A stretch of DNA of 64,000 nucleotides. Source: Scleromitrula shiraiana. Taxonomy: Eukaryota; Ascomycota; Leotiomycetes; Helotiales; Sclerotiniaceae. The stretch's first letter is position 1, and each line of letters starts with the position of its first letter. Position numbers and translations under genes: made by a program. The notes under the pieces were generated by a model. The model was not told where the DNA came from, ran no database searches, and saw nothing but the letters and a program-made list of their open reading frames with translations. The stretch spans positions 992,001 through 1,056,000 of the forward strand of contig JABELC010000013.1 of the NCBI GenBank assembly GCA_028455995.1, in the 5' to 3' direction. Positions 38,501-50,402 of the stretch are shown piece after piece.

Positions 38501-39026
38501 AGCTTTGGGTTATGGATGTTTGAATTTCGGGGCGGTTTTCCTATCTGTATATTTATACTTTTTTTCCCTTTGAGATAGAATGGTTTCATGCAAGATATTG
38601 AGCTATTTGGAAGATGCGTTTGGGATGTGGATGTTTTGGTTGTGTGTGTATGATTGGTTCTATTAGATAGGATGGATATTCAGATTTTTGGCTTGTAGGG
38701 ATGATATGGGTGTTTATTAGTGGACTAGATACTCGGGGGAAGAGAAGAGGAGACAGGTTAGTTAATACGGATAACTACATACATAGTATGTGTTGATGTA
38801 GAGATCTAATTTCCTTTATTTGTATAGATATGAGATTGAAGATGAAGGTGAGGATGGAGATAGGGGGGAAGGGTTATTCCTCGCCTAATTTTAGTTAATA
38901 TAATATTTACAATAATAGCGTATGAGATGGATGGACGTTAAATATTCATACAATGAATACAGCTATTTTTCTCTTCTCGAATATAATCATGAAATCATTT
39001 CATCTCACGCACCACACCACATCTCA

Positions 39027-40041
39027 CTAAAATTGCGTCTTAACTTTCACCACTCTCTCCAAAGATTTTCCCAAATCAGCTGCCCATCCGGCCTGTCCAT
39101 CAATTTTAAAAGTCCTCCCCACATCCCCCTCAACCCTCATCTCTATAAGTCCCTCTTGGGTCCAACATCTTCCCCATGATCTCATTATTTCAAAAATTCC
39201 CATGGTCGTATTTCTCATTCCTCGTCCTATAATTCTCGTTCGATTGTATTCTTCCAATTCCAGCCTCTTGTTCGCTTCCGCTATTTGCATCAATCTTTCT
39301 TCCTTCGGACTTAGTTTGTAATAGAGGTTGGAGCGAAGTGTGCAGGTGTTTGGTGGAACGATATATGTTTTTGCTTTGAGGAATGGTCGTTTTACGATGA
39401 TGGAGAGGTAGAGAGGTTGGAGAGCTCCTTTAGGTGGTGTTTTGTGGAGTGCGGGGGGAATGGCAGATATAGTTTGGATTAATCCTGTAGGGGCGAGAAA
39501 TAGTTTGCCGGAGGCGATGGCGAGGAGGATACATATGAATGCATAGGAGGGGGCTACCCACCAGCCTACATCGGCGGGAATGTTGAGCCAGGTATTCCAG
39601 TCTAGATGGAGAGTTATTAGTATGGTTACACTAGAGAACGTGAGTGGAGGGGAACAAACAAATTACACTACTCCAACTGAGGAGGAAAACTCCGGCCGCA
39701 TAGGATGATACGAAGAATCCTGTGTGAGAGGGTGCTTCGTAGAGGAGGGTAGCGTGGGATTTTGAAGCTAGCATTTCGGCGAAACTTTGGTAATTCGCGA
39801 TGGGCTGACGAGGGGGCACTTTAAAATTATGTTTTATGGTGTGCTTAGCTGATAGAGCAACTTTGTGTTTGGGTTTGGTTTTGGAGGATGACTTCTTGCC
39901 CGCCGCGCGGAATATGGAGGTACTTGTGAAGAGTCGGGGAGGTGGAGAACATGATTTTGGTATGGAGGGGAAGAGGAAGGATCGTGAGGGATTGAGAATT
40001 GTAGAATTTAATCTAAAACATCCCCTTGAAAATACGGACAT
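39027..40041 (-). CDS. predicted mitochondrial membrane protein (2 exons)
   Basis: CDS complement(join(39027..39601,39669..40041)), about 315 residues; an alternative donor three bases away (exon 1 ending at 39672) is equally in frame. The N terminus (MSVFSRGCFRLNSTILNPSR, then FTSTSIFRAAGKK) is rich in Arg and Ser and lacks acidic residues, the pattern of a mitochondrial presequence. A first membrane segment follows SHATLLYEAPSHTGFFVSSY (GVFLLSWS); a second lies in exon 2 (WWVAPSYAFICILLAIASG). After it come PTGLIQTISAIP and a soluble tail with EANKRLELEEYNRTRIIGRG. The layout resembles TMEM223-like or other inner-membrane assembly proteins, but that is a weak likeness and I assign no function. 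It is divergent from PDX1, also mitochondrial. The donor is weak (GTGTAA or GTAGTG), so the splice needs RNA support. Confidence 0.75.
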
Positions 40042-40339
40042 CTAGAAAGTATTAGCAATCAACATTCAAACAATTGGCAGAAAATCTCAATATATCAACA
40101 TACCTTGAAGAATCTCACCAAAAGTCAAACCTCGAAGATTTGAAGCTTGAGATCCCTTCTCGGAAAAAATCCACAGGCGAATCGGAGGTTCGGCCAAATG
40201 GTGCATGGACTAGCGTGTTTTTCCGAGATTCCGTTGGTCTCAACATCTAAATATTATCATATCTTCAACTCATATACCTGCACCTAGATCGAATCCTAAT
40301 CAGGCTCAATTGAGCTCTCAGTTCGTTAAGTTAGTCAGT
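40042..40339. promoter_or_regulatory. 298-bp bidirectional promoter of two mitochondrial-protein genes
   Basis: The start codons of the membrane-protein gene (40041, -) and PDX1 (40340, +) face away from each other over 298 bp, so both promoters and 5' leaders must lie here or overlap. The segment is AT-rich with no open frame. Shared control is inference from spacing. Confidence 0.6.
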
Positions 40340-41751
40340 ATGGTATATTTGGCAACAGCTTGTCGTTTATCTGCTAGACTTACTGCTAGGGGATTACGAC
40401 AAGATGCCACTGCTCGAGGTTAGTATTTACATCTTCATTTATTCGAAATTTTGGTCCAAAAGACGGGACGGGATGCATTTTATCTATTATATTGGGCTGG
40501 GATGCTAAGTATTTTCTTTGGGTAGGCTTTAGAACATCTGCGGCATGTCTAGCTGCCCAGAATTTCACAATGCCGGCTCTTTCTCCTACGATGACGGAGG
40601 GAAACATCGCGAAATGGAACGTTAAAGAAGGAGATGCATTTTCGGCCGGTGATGTTTTACTCGAGATCGAAACGGATAAGGCTTCAATGGATGTGGAAGC
40701 TCAAGATGATGGGATTTTGGCGAAGATTACTTTGCCAGATGGTAGTAAGGCTATTAAAGTTGGAACCAGAATTGGAGTTATTGCGGAATCGGGCGACGAT
40801 TTAAGTTCTTTGGAAATACCGGCTGAGGACAATGCTACTGCTTCACCACCAAAGGAAGAAGCTGCTAAACCAAGCCCCAAATCAGAGGCTCAGGCTCCTT
40901 CTACTCCAAAGCCATCCGCGCAATCTCAAGCACCTGCGAAGAAATCAGCTGGCAAGGCAAAGAAACAAACATATCCTCTACTTCCTTCGGTGGAACATCT
41001 GATTCACGAGAATGGATTAGATGCATCTGCCATTGATGCCATGACACCTAGTGGACCCAATGGACGATTATTGAAAGGGGATGTTCTAGCATATCTAGGA
41101 TCAATTTCCTCCTCCTACCCCGCCGAACTCACAAGCAAGATTTCCAAATTCTCCCACCTCGACCTAAGCAACATCAAACTGGCTGCCCCAGCCAAACCCC
41201 AAGCCCCAAAGGCCCAAACACCAAAACCAGAACCTATCCCCGAACTCGAGGTTTCCCTTCCTATTTCCATGAAAGCAGTCATCGAGGTTCAACAAAGAAT
41301 ACAATCTACACTAGGAATATTCATGCCCCTCTCCACATTCATCGCTCGAGCTACCGATGTCGCAAATGATGACTTACCCCGCTCAAAGAACTATAAGCCT
41401 TCCGCCAATGATCTCTTCAATTCCGTTTTGGGTCTCGATAAAGTCACTGCGACAAACGGTGTAAGAGGAAATTTCCTCCCGCAAATCGCGGCATTACCAC
41501 AAGCTGCGCCTGCACCAGCTGCAGCTGCTAAACCAGCAAAATCTACAAAGAAAGATGATATCTATGATATCCTTGCCGGAAAGAACAAGCCAGTTTTGAG
41601 TAAACAAGTGGCAACGCAGACACGCGGTTTGTCAAACGCGGTAAATGTTTTTAGTGTTAAGGTTCCTCAAGGGGATGAGAAGGTCGCAAGAGTTTTCTTA
41701 GAGAGAGTTAAATCTGTGTTGGAGATGGAGCCGGGTAGACTGATTCTGTAA
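40340..41751 (+). CDS. PDX1: pyruvate dehydrogenase complex protein X (E3-binding protein)
   Basis: Structural subunit that tethers dihydrolipoamide dehydrogenase (E3) to the E2 core of the mitochondrial pyruvate dehydrogenase complex. CDS join(40340..40418,40526..41751), 434 residues; the 107-bp intron (GTTAGT...GGGTAG) joins TARG to FRTSAACLAAQ in frame. Residues 1-35 are an Arg/Ser/Ala-rich mitochondrial presequence. A lipoyl domain follows (about 38-115: FTMPALSPTMTEGNIAKW, then IETDKASMDVEA with the lipoylated Lys at about 78). An Ala/Pro/Lys hinge leads to the peripheral-subunit-binding domain (about 177-220: LLPSVEHLIHENGLDASAID and GPNGRLLKGDVLAYLG). The C-terminal part is shorter and diverged from E2 and lacks the DHR-type catalytic His motif, as expected for protein X rather than the acetyltransferase. 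Intact. Confidence 0.92.
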
Positions 41752-42610
41752 CTTACCTCTTTTTTCTCAATTGTTTGAATTGATTGAATGATTCATTGAA
41801 TGATGTGCAGATGGATGGATGGATAGATAGGATGCATGCATGCATACATGCCGAGATGCATAGACAAAAGCCCGGATGAACGGACGGATGGATGTAGTAT
41901 AGGTGGGAATAGAATTCATGATACCACTTTTTATATGTTTCGGAAGATATACATAAATATGTATGTACGATGGCTAACTACATGATGTCAACTCTTTGAT
42001 ATTCTGATTTCAAGCCGTTGGCTAGCTTTTTTTCATGACACCACTTTCGCTTTGTTGCTGTTGTCGGTGTGTAGAGATAGATGCATATGCTACATGCATA
42101 TATATGATGGCTAGCTACATGTTGAGATACAGAGAAATTCATGATTTGATGTCTGTCCGCTGTTTTGTTTAATGGCTAATTACATTAAATCAATCCGACG
42201 ACAATTTGATTTCCACAGGTTACTATTTTCCATGCATCTTTAAAAATCCTCTTGTGCAAACAAGTGTTGAATTAGGGGATTTTGTTTGATATATACCTCG
42301 CACTTGTGACAGTTTTTTCTACTTCTATTCTCTCCATCCTATATCATATATACAAATCAATCAACAAATTTTGCAGTCTTGCAACTATTGGGCTGATCGA
42401 CCCTTCTTTGCCTGTCTTTTGGATTCATTTGCCAACGCGCCCGCCAAAAATCATTTGACAAATCTACTTTCCATTCTTTTGGTTTGGCTATTGTCCTACT
42501 ACCTCGTTGATGATTCAAACCACCACACTCAACTCAACCTCAACATTCGTTGGGTTCATGTCATTTAGACGAAAAGCCATGCCGTTGAGCACTATTTTGG
42601 TCATGCTGCC

Positions 42611-42811
42611 TCACAGTTGAGCCGTTGGAAGCTTTGTTAAGGCGTCAGCAACAGACTCCATGTCGTTAAGGCAGGACACTAAGCGCAGTCTATCAAGGGA
42701 TCCTTTGAGAAGTGCGCGAGGGTGTGTAATGACTCCCCTTTGCATGGAGTACAAATGGGGAAACACGAAAAAATGCTTCTCGTAAGCGATTCTATTGATA
42801 CTTTCATACAT
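42611..42811 (-). pseudogene. possible retroelement-derived fragment
   Basis: A 66-residue frame whose C-terminal part, VSCLNDMESVADALTKLP, resembles the xxADALTK-type end of Ty1/copia RNase H regions. No reverse transcriptase motif (for example YVDD) or integrase was found nearby, so this is a weak assignment based on a short match. Confidence 0.25.
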
Positions 42812-45224
42812 GCGCAGGAGACTAACATAACCAAATAGTCAATGGCTTGAGCTTGCCCGCACGCTTCCGCCGCCTCAAATCTCTGCCATTATCATCTGGG
42901 AAGAGGAAGAGGCGAGCGATTGTTCGACATATCGACTTCCACTCTCCCTCAGTACCTCCCTTCTCCAATGCAGAATAAGCGCGAAGGTCGCGGATTTGAA
43001 AGGGATGGATTTGAGGCAGCAAACAAGGTGGAAGATACGTTTGCAGACACCAAGATATGACCAAAGTTTGTCTGTTTTAGACACATGGTCATGGGAAAGG
43101 CCCTTGGGCAAACCGAGAAGGTATGATCGTTTTCGGGTATGCTATGTATCGTTGCGAGGTAAAGGCATTTCAAAAGGTTTGGGTGTCACGGTCGAAGGTA
43201 TGTAACCTTGTGGTTGGTTGTTTGATAGCTTGCTGATTTCAAGGGTAGGGCATCTAACCCGGACTTCCCAACTAGTCCCACCATGGGTGAATTTCAGTTG
43301 GAGGTTATCATATTCTTTACACAATCTGATCGAAGAATTTAATCTTGAACCGATCTATCAATTGGTGGACCCATGGGCAAATAATCTCGTATTGATCAAT
43401 GGGGCGGCCTATTTGCCAATGGGCAGAATTTGCGAATGGGGCGGAACAGAACGAACTACGATCCCTAAAGCGGGACACAAATTTGCCTTCTCACTGTTAC
43501 TCAGTTCATTCATGTCCTCATCTTTCCTCCCTGGATATCTCAAATTTATGGCCGGATGACATACATTTGCTAGAAACATTTGTCACTCTACGTGATCAAT
43601 GAACATGTTCCGGAGGATGGGTTTCCAACAAACCAATCTAGCAAAGGTTTTCAATCGATCATAACGATATTGCCGTGGAAGCCGACCCCACAAACAAACC
43701 AGAACAAGTAGAGTGATGAAAGTCAACCTAGGAAAAGGTCGAAGAAATTGGTGTTCAGATACATTCCGAGGATGATCTGCCTATGGCCTTTTTGCGATAG
43801 GCTGGTCGGAGGAACAAGCCACTAGGTAACCACCGACTATGGAATCTGAAACTAGTTTGGGGTTTAGAGTAACAAGATGTCATCAATCCAAAACTGATAA
43901 CTATTGAACTTCAAACTACATCAAAGGATTTCATGGGCAGTATATGCGTGGGGACCGCTAGATGTATGCACTAAAGCCTCGCTCTCCCAAGCATCGACGT
44001 AAGCATGGATCGCAAGCTTCGCAATCTTCCGAAGAGCCTCGCCCGGAGCCGAGAATGGCCATGGGGAGGCTTCAGGTACATTGCCACCTCTTTTCGAAGA
44101 ATTTTGTGCGAGAGATGCTTAAGTCGATGCTTGGGGGATTGAAGCCCTCGCCTCCAGAGCTGCGGATCATTGGGGCGCATGGACACCAACATTGAACGAC
44201 AAGGTTCCATTCTCTCCACTAAATCTTCAAATCGAAGAGATATATATGGTTGTTTAGTAGCTTGTTTTCATGGATGGATCAAAGAAACCATGCAATGATG
44301 TTCTCTTTTAGGCGATGCTATACGCGGAAGTTTGAAGAGTGCAAAAAAGTTCGACAAGAATCAGAGAACTGTTAAAGCCACAGTATGGTCAAAATGCAGA
44401 GATGAGTCATGGAAAGGTTAGTTGGGGCTTGGATAGATTGTTAATTCATCATTGTCAACCAATATTGACTATTTCCAGAACGTAACGGCAAAGATCATGC
44501 GGATAACTTTACCCACGCGGGCATTAACACCAATTCAGATACTATCTATGAATCTATAGATAACTTTAACCACATGAAGAGATCCCTTTTTAACGCGCAC
44601 TGATGGAACTACGGAAAATGTGTAGGCGCCACAACAAGGAAAATTGGCAGAGAGCAATGCTATCAAGAGGAAAGTGGCGACAGAATTCTCCGACCACATA
44701 AAGTGACAATTAGAAAACTAATTCATTAGTAGTGGCACAACCATTGAACACAAAAATGTTGCTTGTCAGAATTCAAATTGTGACCTGCTTCCCCAGACCG
44801 AATAGGGGAATGCAGTATCAAAATAGATGGCGGAACAATCTATCGGATGATGAGGGAATGCGTCAGCCATATCTATCTTATTTACCTGTCGTTCCAAGAC
44901 TCATCGCCGCTGAAGATTAGGAAGTTCCATTCTCCGTCTACTACAACGCTATGAAATACCTTACATGGTATGAATTGCCACATCGCACAGTCGCCGGCCC
45001 ATCTATGTTGGAGCTTGTTGATTTCCCATATGATAGGACATCTGTAACTGAGAATGATTATCAATGGACTGGGTCCAATTGTTTATTCAACTTTATGGAT
45101 AACATCTTCAGTCGTGATTACCTCGAGTACCGAGCACGTAGGAGTAAGTCAAGATCGTTTTACATCTACCTTTCTATATTGCAAACTCGCTGACTTTTTT
45201 TGTAGCTGCAGGCCCAGATACAGA

Positions 45225-45596
45225 CAACAGATATCAAAATTGCAAAGTTCAGAAGCTCTATCACCCAGAATCCATTCTCATATTAATACATGTTTGAAAC
45301 GCAACACCGCCGAACTGCAAGAGAATCGTTTTCACAGCTTTGTTCCACAGAGAACAGGAAATGAAGTCATTGTCTCCGTTACGAGGCCGATACGCATGTT
45401 TGCCGAACCACTAGTTCTCTTCTCTGACTTGTTTTTTGGTGGACATTACGAAGACAACCAAGTTCCACAATTCTTGGAGTGAGGACAACCGATGCCGGCG
45501 TCTGATAGCCTTCAACCGAATGAACGGGTGAATACTGAGGCAACGAGTTTGATCACTGATGAAGAGGTCGAGTGGATTGACTGGAAAGATTATAAA
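45225..45596 (+). pseudogene. unidentified coding relic, weakly MFS-like
   Basis: One frame reads CLKRNTAELQENRFHS, then VTRPIRMFAEPLVLFSDLFF. It resembles the cytoplasmic loop and following TM start of fungal drug-type MFS transporters (RPF..LFTEPI). After a stop it continues with TDEEVEWIDWKDYKNK, an order not expected for an MFS protein. The assignment is tentative and the piece is certainly broken. Confidence 0.25.
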
Positions 45597-46266
45597 AACA
45601 AGAGTGAAGCCGGACTTTGAGGAAAAGAAAGATAATTAAGCGCACTGGGAACTTGGAGTATGTCACCAACTATTGTTTCTGATTCAAAGGGATAACAACT
45701 GAGCGGGTTGTTTTCAAATCGGTCTTGATGTTGGACCAGGTGCGTTGAGTGGCCTTTGAACAATTCTCGAGGGGTGACTACCAAGGAGGATCTCAATGGA
45801 ACTCAGAAGATTATATGGCATACCACTATTAAGGATGTCTTGGGAATGCATCTGAGAACTGGAGTTGATGGAGAGACTGCCAGGAATGGCAATGGGAGAT
45901 ATCTACACTCGTAACAATGATGAGGAAACCCATTATTCTTAGGTTATGTCTGGGGCCTTGGGTGATGCTTTCGCAATGAAGAGGACTAGAAGTGTTCAAC
46001 TCACGACCCATCTTATGATTGGTCGATCAAAAGATCGGCTATGAATTAAAGCATCCCTATATGTAGCAAATAGAATGTTGACATAATAGTTTATCATGGC
46101 TGATCTGATCCGTATGTTGTGTTATGAGTCGTGACCCACTATTCTCATTTTCGATATTTTCAACGTTGATTCTTCACTTGTATGCCATTGAGTTCTACTC
46201 TAGACAATTTACTCTGAGGTTCTCATCTCGTCCTTCATTTCAATCCACTCTCTTACTTCCTGACAC

Positions 46267-48420
46267 TTTTGTTGCACATCGTAAATAAGCTGTAAAAGAT
46301 AGCAAAAGTCCGTGTGTTTTGGCGGTGAAGGCGCTATAAAATATCATTTAGTGGTACTTGAAGCCCATAGTTATATGGTATCTGCTACACTTGATGTTGA
46401 ATTCTTGATGTTCTCTATGTAATAAATATTGTCATCACCAGAATGCAGGCTGTCGCTGTCTCTTACAGCTGAGCACATATGGTATGGGTGTATCTAACAT
46501 CAAGTGCTTCCTAGCGACTTCTCATATTCCAGTCTTCGTCACAGTGCCTAAGCCGCTTTACTACGCTTTCACCTTGCCATGCTTTTGGATTATAATTGAT
46601 CCGGCGGTGCATGTAAATTTGATCAGTTTTGTTGTACATTACAAAAGTCTAATAGCTTCCCTTCTGATGTACAGGTCTTTGGTAGTGTTATTACTAGATA
46701 CAACGTTCCTGGAAACTAGCTACCGTGCTCGCCTCGGTTTCATGACACATGAAAGTTTTGTTGCACATCGCGAAGGCCTCAAATCATTCCCCATTGATAT
46801 GAGCTGTGCAGAAACAACATCATATTATTCTGTGATGTGCAACAAACGGACGGTCATTCTCTGAGTCGAGGATAGTTTCACTTTATTAGGCTATATTGAT
46901 TGCATATCGTAGAAAGGTCTAATAGATATATAGCAGCTAAGCGAAGCCTTAAAACAGTAGTTAATTCCAAGGAAGTCCATGGTATAGATTGGATCTTATC
47001 AATACTTTCGACATTTGAATAACTTAAAAGTATTCACCATCAAATTCATGTACACAATTCACGATCTGTACCCCTCCAACCTGCTCGGTTAAAACTTTTG
47101 TTGCACATCTCATTACAAACCTACCTTTACATACATCTAGATATCCCATTACTACTGACTATTGCTGCTGATAAATCACTATACAGATCTTTACATCTTT
47201 AGAGAAGAGTAGCTAACGAGTGATTAGTTTCATCAATCAGAAGTAATGATTTTCAACTATTATTTACATCTCGGTTAAATTTGTTGTTCTACATCGTAAC
47301 ACAAGCTTACCCAGTTGGAAGTGATGAGGATAAATGTCTAGCCAGTTACATGGGCAAATAAAGATGACACTGCGGATAATGCGTTTATCTTATAAGTGTG
47401 CACTGCGTGGTATCTAATGCTTATATTTCATCTCCTATCATTTCCTGTTTGCAGTATAGCTGATATTTGAATCCGTCGTTAGAACGGCTTATTACATATC
47501 ATAGTTGTGAGCCATGCATGAGCATGCGCCTTATTCATATCGTAGAGTTAAAGTCAGAGTGGTGTTGATGTGGACGATGCAGCATTGCAGCTCAGTGAAG
47601 AAAAAGACAAAGAACTGAATTGACTTGTTTTTCATTGTTTAACCAAGGCTCTCTACACTTCCTGTATACAGATGAAGAATAGAACGATATCTTGTGACTT
47701 CCTTCTTACAGACAAATTGCATAAATCATTTCGACTACTAGCAATCTCAGAAATAACAGGTTTGATTGTGAGTTAGTAAGTTTCTAGGCCTGATGTAAAG
47801 TAGAGCAAAAGCTATCTATATGGACAGAAAGATATCTCTATTGTCATGGTTATCAAAGAGGTGTTCAACCTGTATTGGGATGGTATCGACGAGACAATAG
47901 AATAGTAAATTTGTTGCATGTCGCAGATTGGTACGTACCTTCTTTTTGGAACAAAGAGAGCGGGTTTTAATTGAATTTACACAATCCATCAGAATTCAGG
48001 AGAGATTCATGTGTTGCCTCACGATTGTTTCCTAAAGTACTACTCAGGAAGATGAAATTAACATATGTTTAGATGCAGAACAATGTCTTCGTCTAGTATC
48101 TTGAATCAGCCCAAATCAGATTCACCAAAACTGGAGCTATCATAGAAAATTCAAGCCTGAAGCATGACAATAAAGTAGTGATCTAGGCTAGCTCAATTGT
48201 CCTACAAGTTTTCCCCCTAAAGGAAAAATTATATCACCTGATTAATATAGAATGTTATGAATATCTCGTAGGATTCAAATTCAAATAACATCCGATCCAG
48301 CTGCGTGCAATTTCATTCACAAAGAGCTTCTGTTATTTAAAAAGAAAAAGTGGGCATACTTTCCTTTGTAGATATTTGGAAAATAACATGTTTCAGATTT
48401 CAGATATGCAACAAATTGAA
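46267..48420. repeat. dispersed degenerate box, consensus about TTTTGTTGCACATCG
   Basis: The box appears at about 46267, 46627, 46756, 47096, 47283 and 47911 on + and, inverted, at about 46834 and 48404, with weaker copies near 46897 and 47488. Two copies share a longer frame: CTCGGTTAAA before the box and a C(C/T)TACC end after it (47084-47125 and 47270-47312, 186 bp apart). Copies at 46627 and 46897 share a GTCTAATAG tail. Spacing is irregular (about 120-380 bp). Probably an old, diverged repeat family; identity unknown. Confidence 0.5.
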
Positions 48421-49842
48421 TTTTCAATCTATTCATTGTTTTTATAATTTTGAGATTTTGCTACTAGGCGACTGTTTTCGTACCTTCAGAATGTGAAGGA
48501 GACGGTTTCAGTCTTTCGCCTGCCAAATTCCACGATTCCCCTAATAAATCTAAGACATGATAATAAAGACATTGTAGTTCCAGTCATTTGTAAAGCTCTC
48601 CAAAGATATGGTATCACTTAGCAATATCTAATCACTTGATTTGCCTTGCAGGTGAAAAGGTATCCAGGTACAAGAGACCAGAACAGAGTTTCTGTGAGCC
48701 GAACTTTCCACCGATTGATAGTAATACATTTCTAGCATAATAATCGTTACGAAATGTATCGGACCTTCTAGGTTCTTAGAAATTAGTTTTATAGTATTCA
48801 GTGAAATAATCCATTATTTTGAGTAGATACTATTGGCAATACTATTGGCGAGGGGCTCGGATATACTGTGCAAGCTAATCAATTTCTAAATGTCTATTTA
48901 GCAAACAAAATTATATCTTTCGAATGTCTATATAAAATTCAGGTATTCAAGTATCTTTTAATTCAACTCTTTTTAAATGTCTACCAATAATGCAAACGTT
49001 CAAATGCCAAATTGTAGGTATATAAATTGAACAGACGTTCGGGATCTCAACAACCCGAAGCTAATTGTATCATTCCAAGGAATTAAATGCTTTGGTTGTT
49101 GATGGTTATACAAAGTAATACACTTACCAATTCTCAACATGTTAGATTAAAAACATCTTACTTAAGGACATATAGTTAAACACTCAAGAAAGGCAAATAT
49201 TCAGCGCGTTAAAGCAATCGATGGAAAGGCCATCCACCAGTATGAGGACTATTCGAACAATTTTTTGGGGAGCGAAGTAGGACGAGATATTATTAGTACT
49301 ATCAAATAACTTGGACTTAGGCGACCCAATGTATTTGACTAAATAACTTCGATATAGTGTGAAGCCAGCATATACATATTTATGCTCTGAAAATGTTGTT
49401 GGGCCGGCTGTCCCGCCGTTAAGAATAAACTCAATTAGAGGGATAAGACAAGACCCGGGCACGGATGGCCATATTTCCCATTCCGCATGCCCATGCATTA
49501 AACAATTGGTTGGAGTGACGGTCTTCGGCCGACCACGGCCCGAGCACGGGTAGTTTAACATTTGTTGAAATTAAATTATTGATTTGTATTGTATGCACAT
49601 TACGGAGATAGTCTTCAAGTTGTAGCTTGAAGCTGGTAGATTGCAAGATCTTCGCAGTTTTCATGTTTTGAAGCCGCAGCAAGATGGCACAAAGGCCGTC
49701 AAACATATCTAAATGCTATTGTAACACAAGGGATTTAACCAGATGGAGTATAGATGTGGCGGATATTAACAAAGCATGTGGGGTCCTTATTCAAACTGTA
49801 TATATTCCGAAACAAGCGCTTATACGTCAACAATCGCAACAA

Positions 49843-49923
49843 GGCACTTTGGCGGAGTGGTTAACGCGACGGCCTGCTAAGCCGTTTCCTTCGGGAGCGA
49901 GTGTTCGAATCACTCAGGTGTCG
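49843..49923 (+). tRNA. tRNA-Ser (GCT)
   Basis: Complete 81-nt class II tRNA without intron. The acceptor pairs GGCACTT with AGGTGTC, followed by discriminator G. The anticodon stem pairs ACGGC with GCCGT around CTGCTAA, giving anticodon GCT. The long variable arm, TTTCCTTCGGGAGC, is typical for serine, and the T arm is GAGTG-TTCGAAT-CACTC. A T run (Pol III terminator) follows at 49924-49929. It marks the left side of the metabolite cluster. Confidence 0.95.
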
Positions 49924-50402
49924 TTTTTTGTGAATTTGAAATAAAATGATTTGATTTCATTTTTTTGTAATTTCTTGGTTGGGGGACCCGGGGTTTCTCA
50001 TGTTTTTGCCTAAGAAGCCTTCAACTATTACATAATCAAGTAAATCTATAGAGTTGCTAGTAGAGCCTTTTATAGGAACGACAGTTGGAAAATATATGCG
50101 GCCGCATCGGCCGTTCTGGTCCGCCCCTTCGCATATTTCGACTAAGCACCGACTCAATGACGACGAAATGAAACTCAATAATTGTTTATTCGAAGATTAT
50201 TCTAGTAACTTTGAGGCTTGAGTATGTCGGAATCCCTTACTTGATTCTTACGCGCAAGTACCACGCTGTTGGTAGAGATTCAAGAGGTAAACTAGTTCGG
50301 CCATACACAATCAATGAATATCTTTAGGCAAATTTTTGAGGATGTTTTAGCCCTACAATCAAAGCACCTGATTCCTCTAACATGCATCAGAATAGAATGC
50401 CC
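49924..50402. other. intergenic region between tRNA-Ser and the methyltransferase
   Basis: About 480 bp with no gene seen. Presumably holds the 3' untranslated region of the minus-strand O-methyltransferase, whose stop is at 50403. Confidence 0.5.

Larger units (their letters stand above)
28816..39026. other. 10.2-kb gene desert dominated by microsatellites
   Basis: No exon, RNA gene or transposon domain could be supported on either strand. The sequence is a mosaic of AT-rich DNA and tandem repeats, the largest listed separately, plus (AAGAC)n at 32718-32746, (ATCC)n at 35377-35414, (CTAT)n at 35495-35526, (GCTC)n near 36080 and a 24-base T run at 36226-36249. A T/A palindrome of about a dozen T then a dozen A lies at 34880-34903. 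All open frames are under 120 codons and low in complexity. Confidence 0.6.
41752..49842. other. 8-kb gene-poor region with unidentified relics
   Basis: After the PDX1 3' region (ATGGATGG and GCATGCATGC-type repeats near 41810-41850) there is no intact gene. From about 42.6 to 46.0 kb base composition is more balanced and several broken frames look like remnants of once-coding DNA: 42611-42811 (-), 43218-43559 (+), 43962-44195 (+) and 45054-45596 (+). From 46.2 to 49.8 kb the sequence is AT-rich and contains a recurrent degenerate box. No terminal repeats or transposase motifs could be established by eye. Confidence 0.5.

Noticed and set aside
46267..48420. CRISPR-like array from the recurring box
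   Set aside because: Copies are degenerate, occur in both orientations and have irregular spacing; the DNA is eukaryotic.
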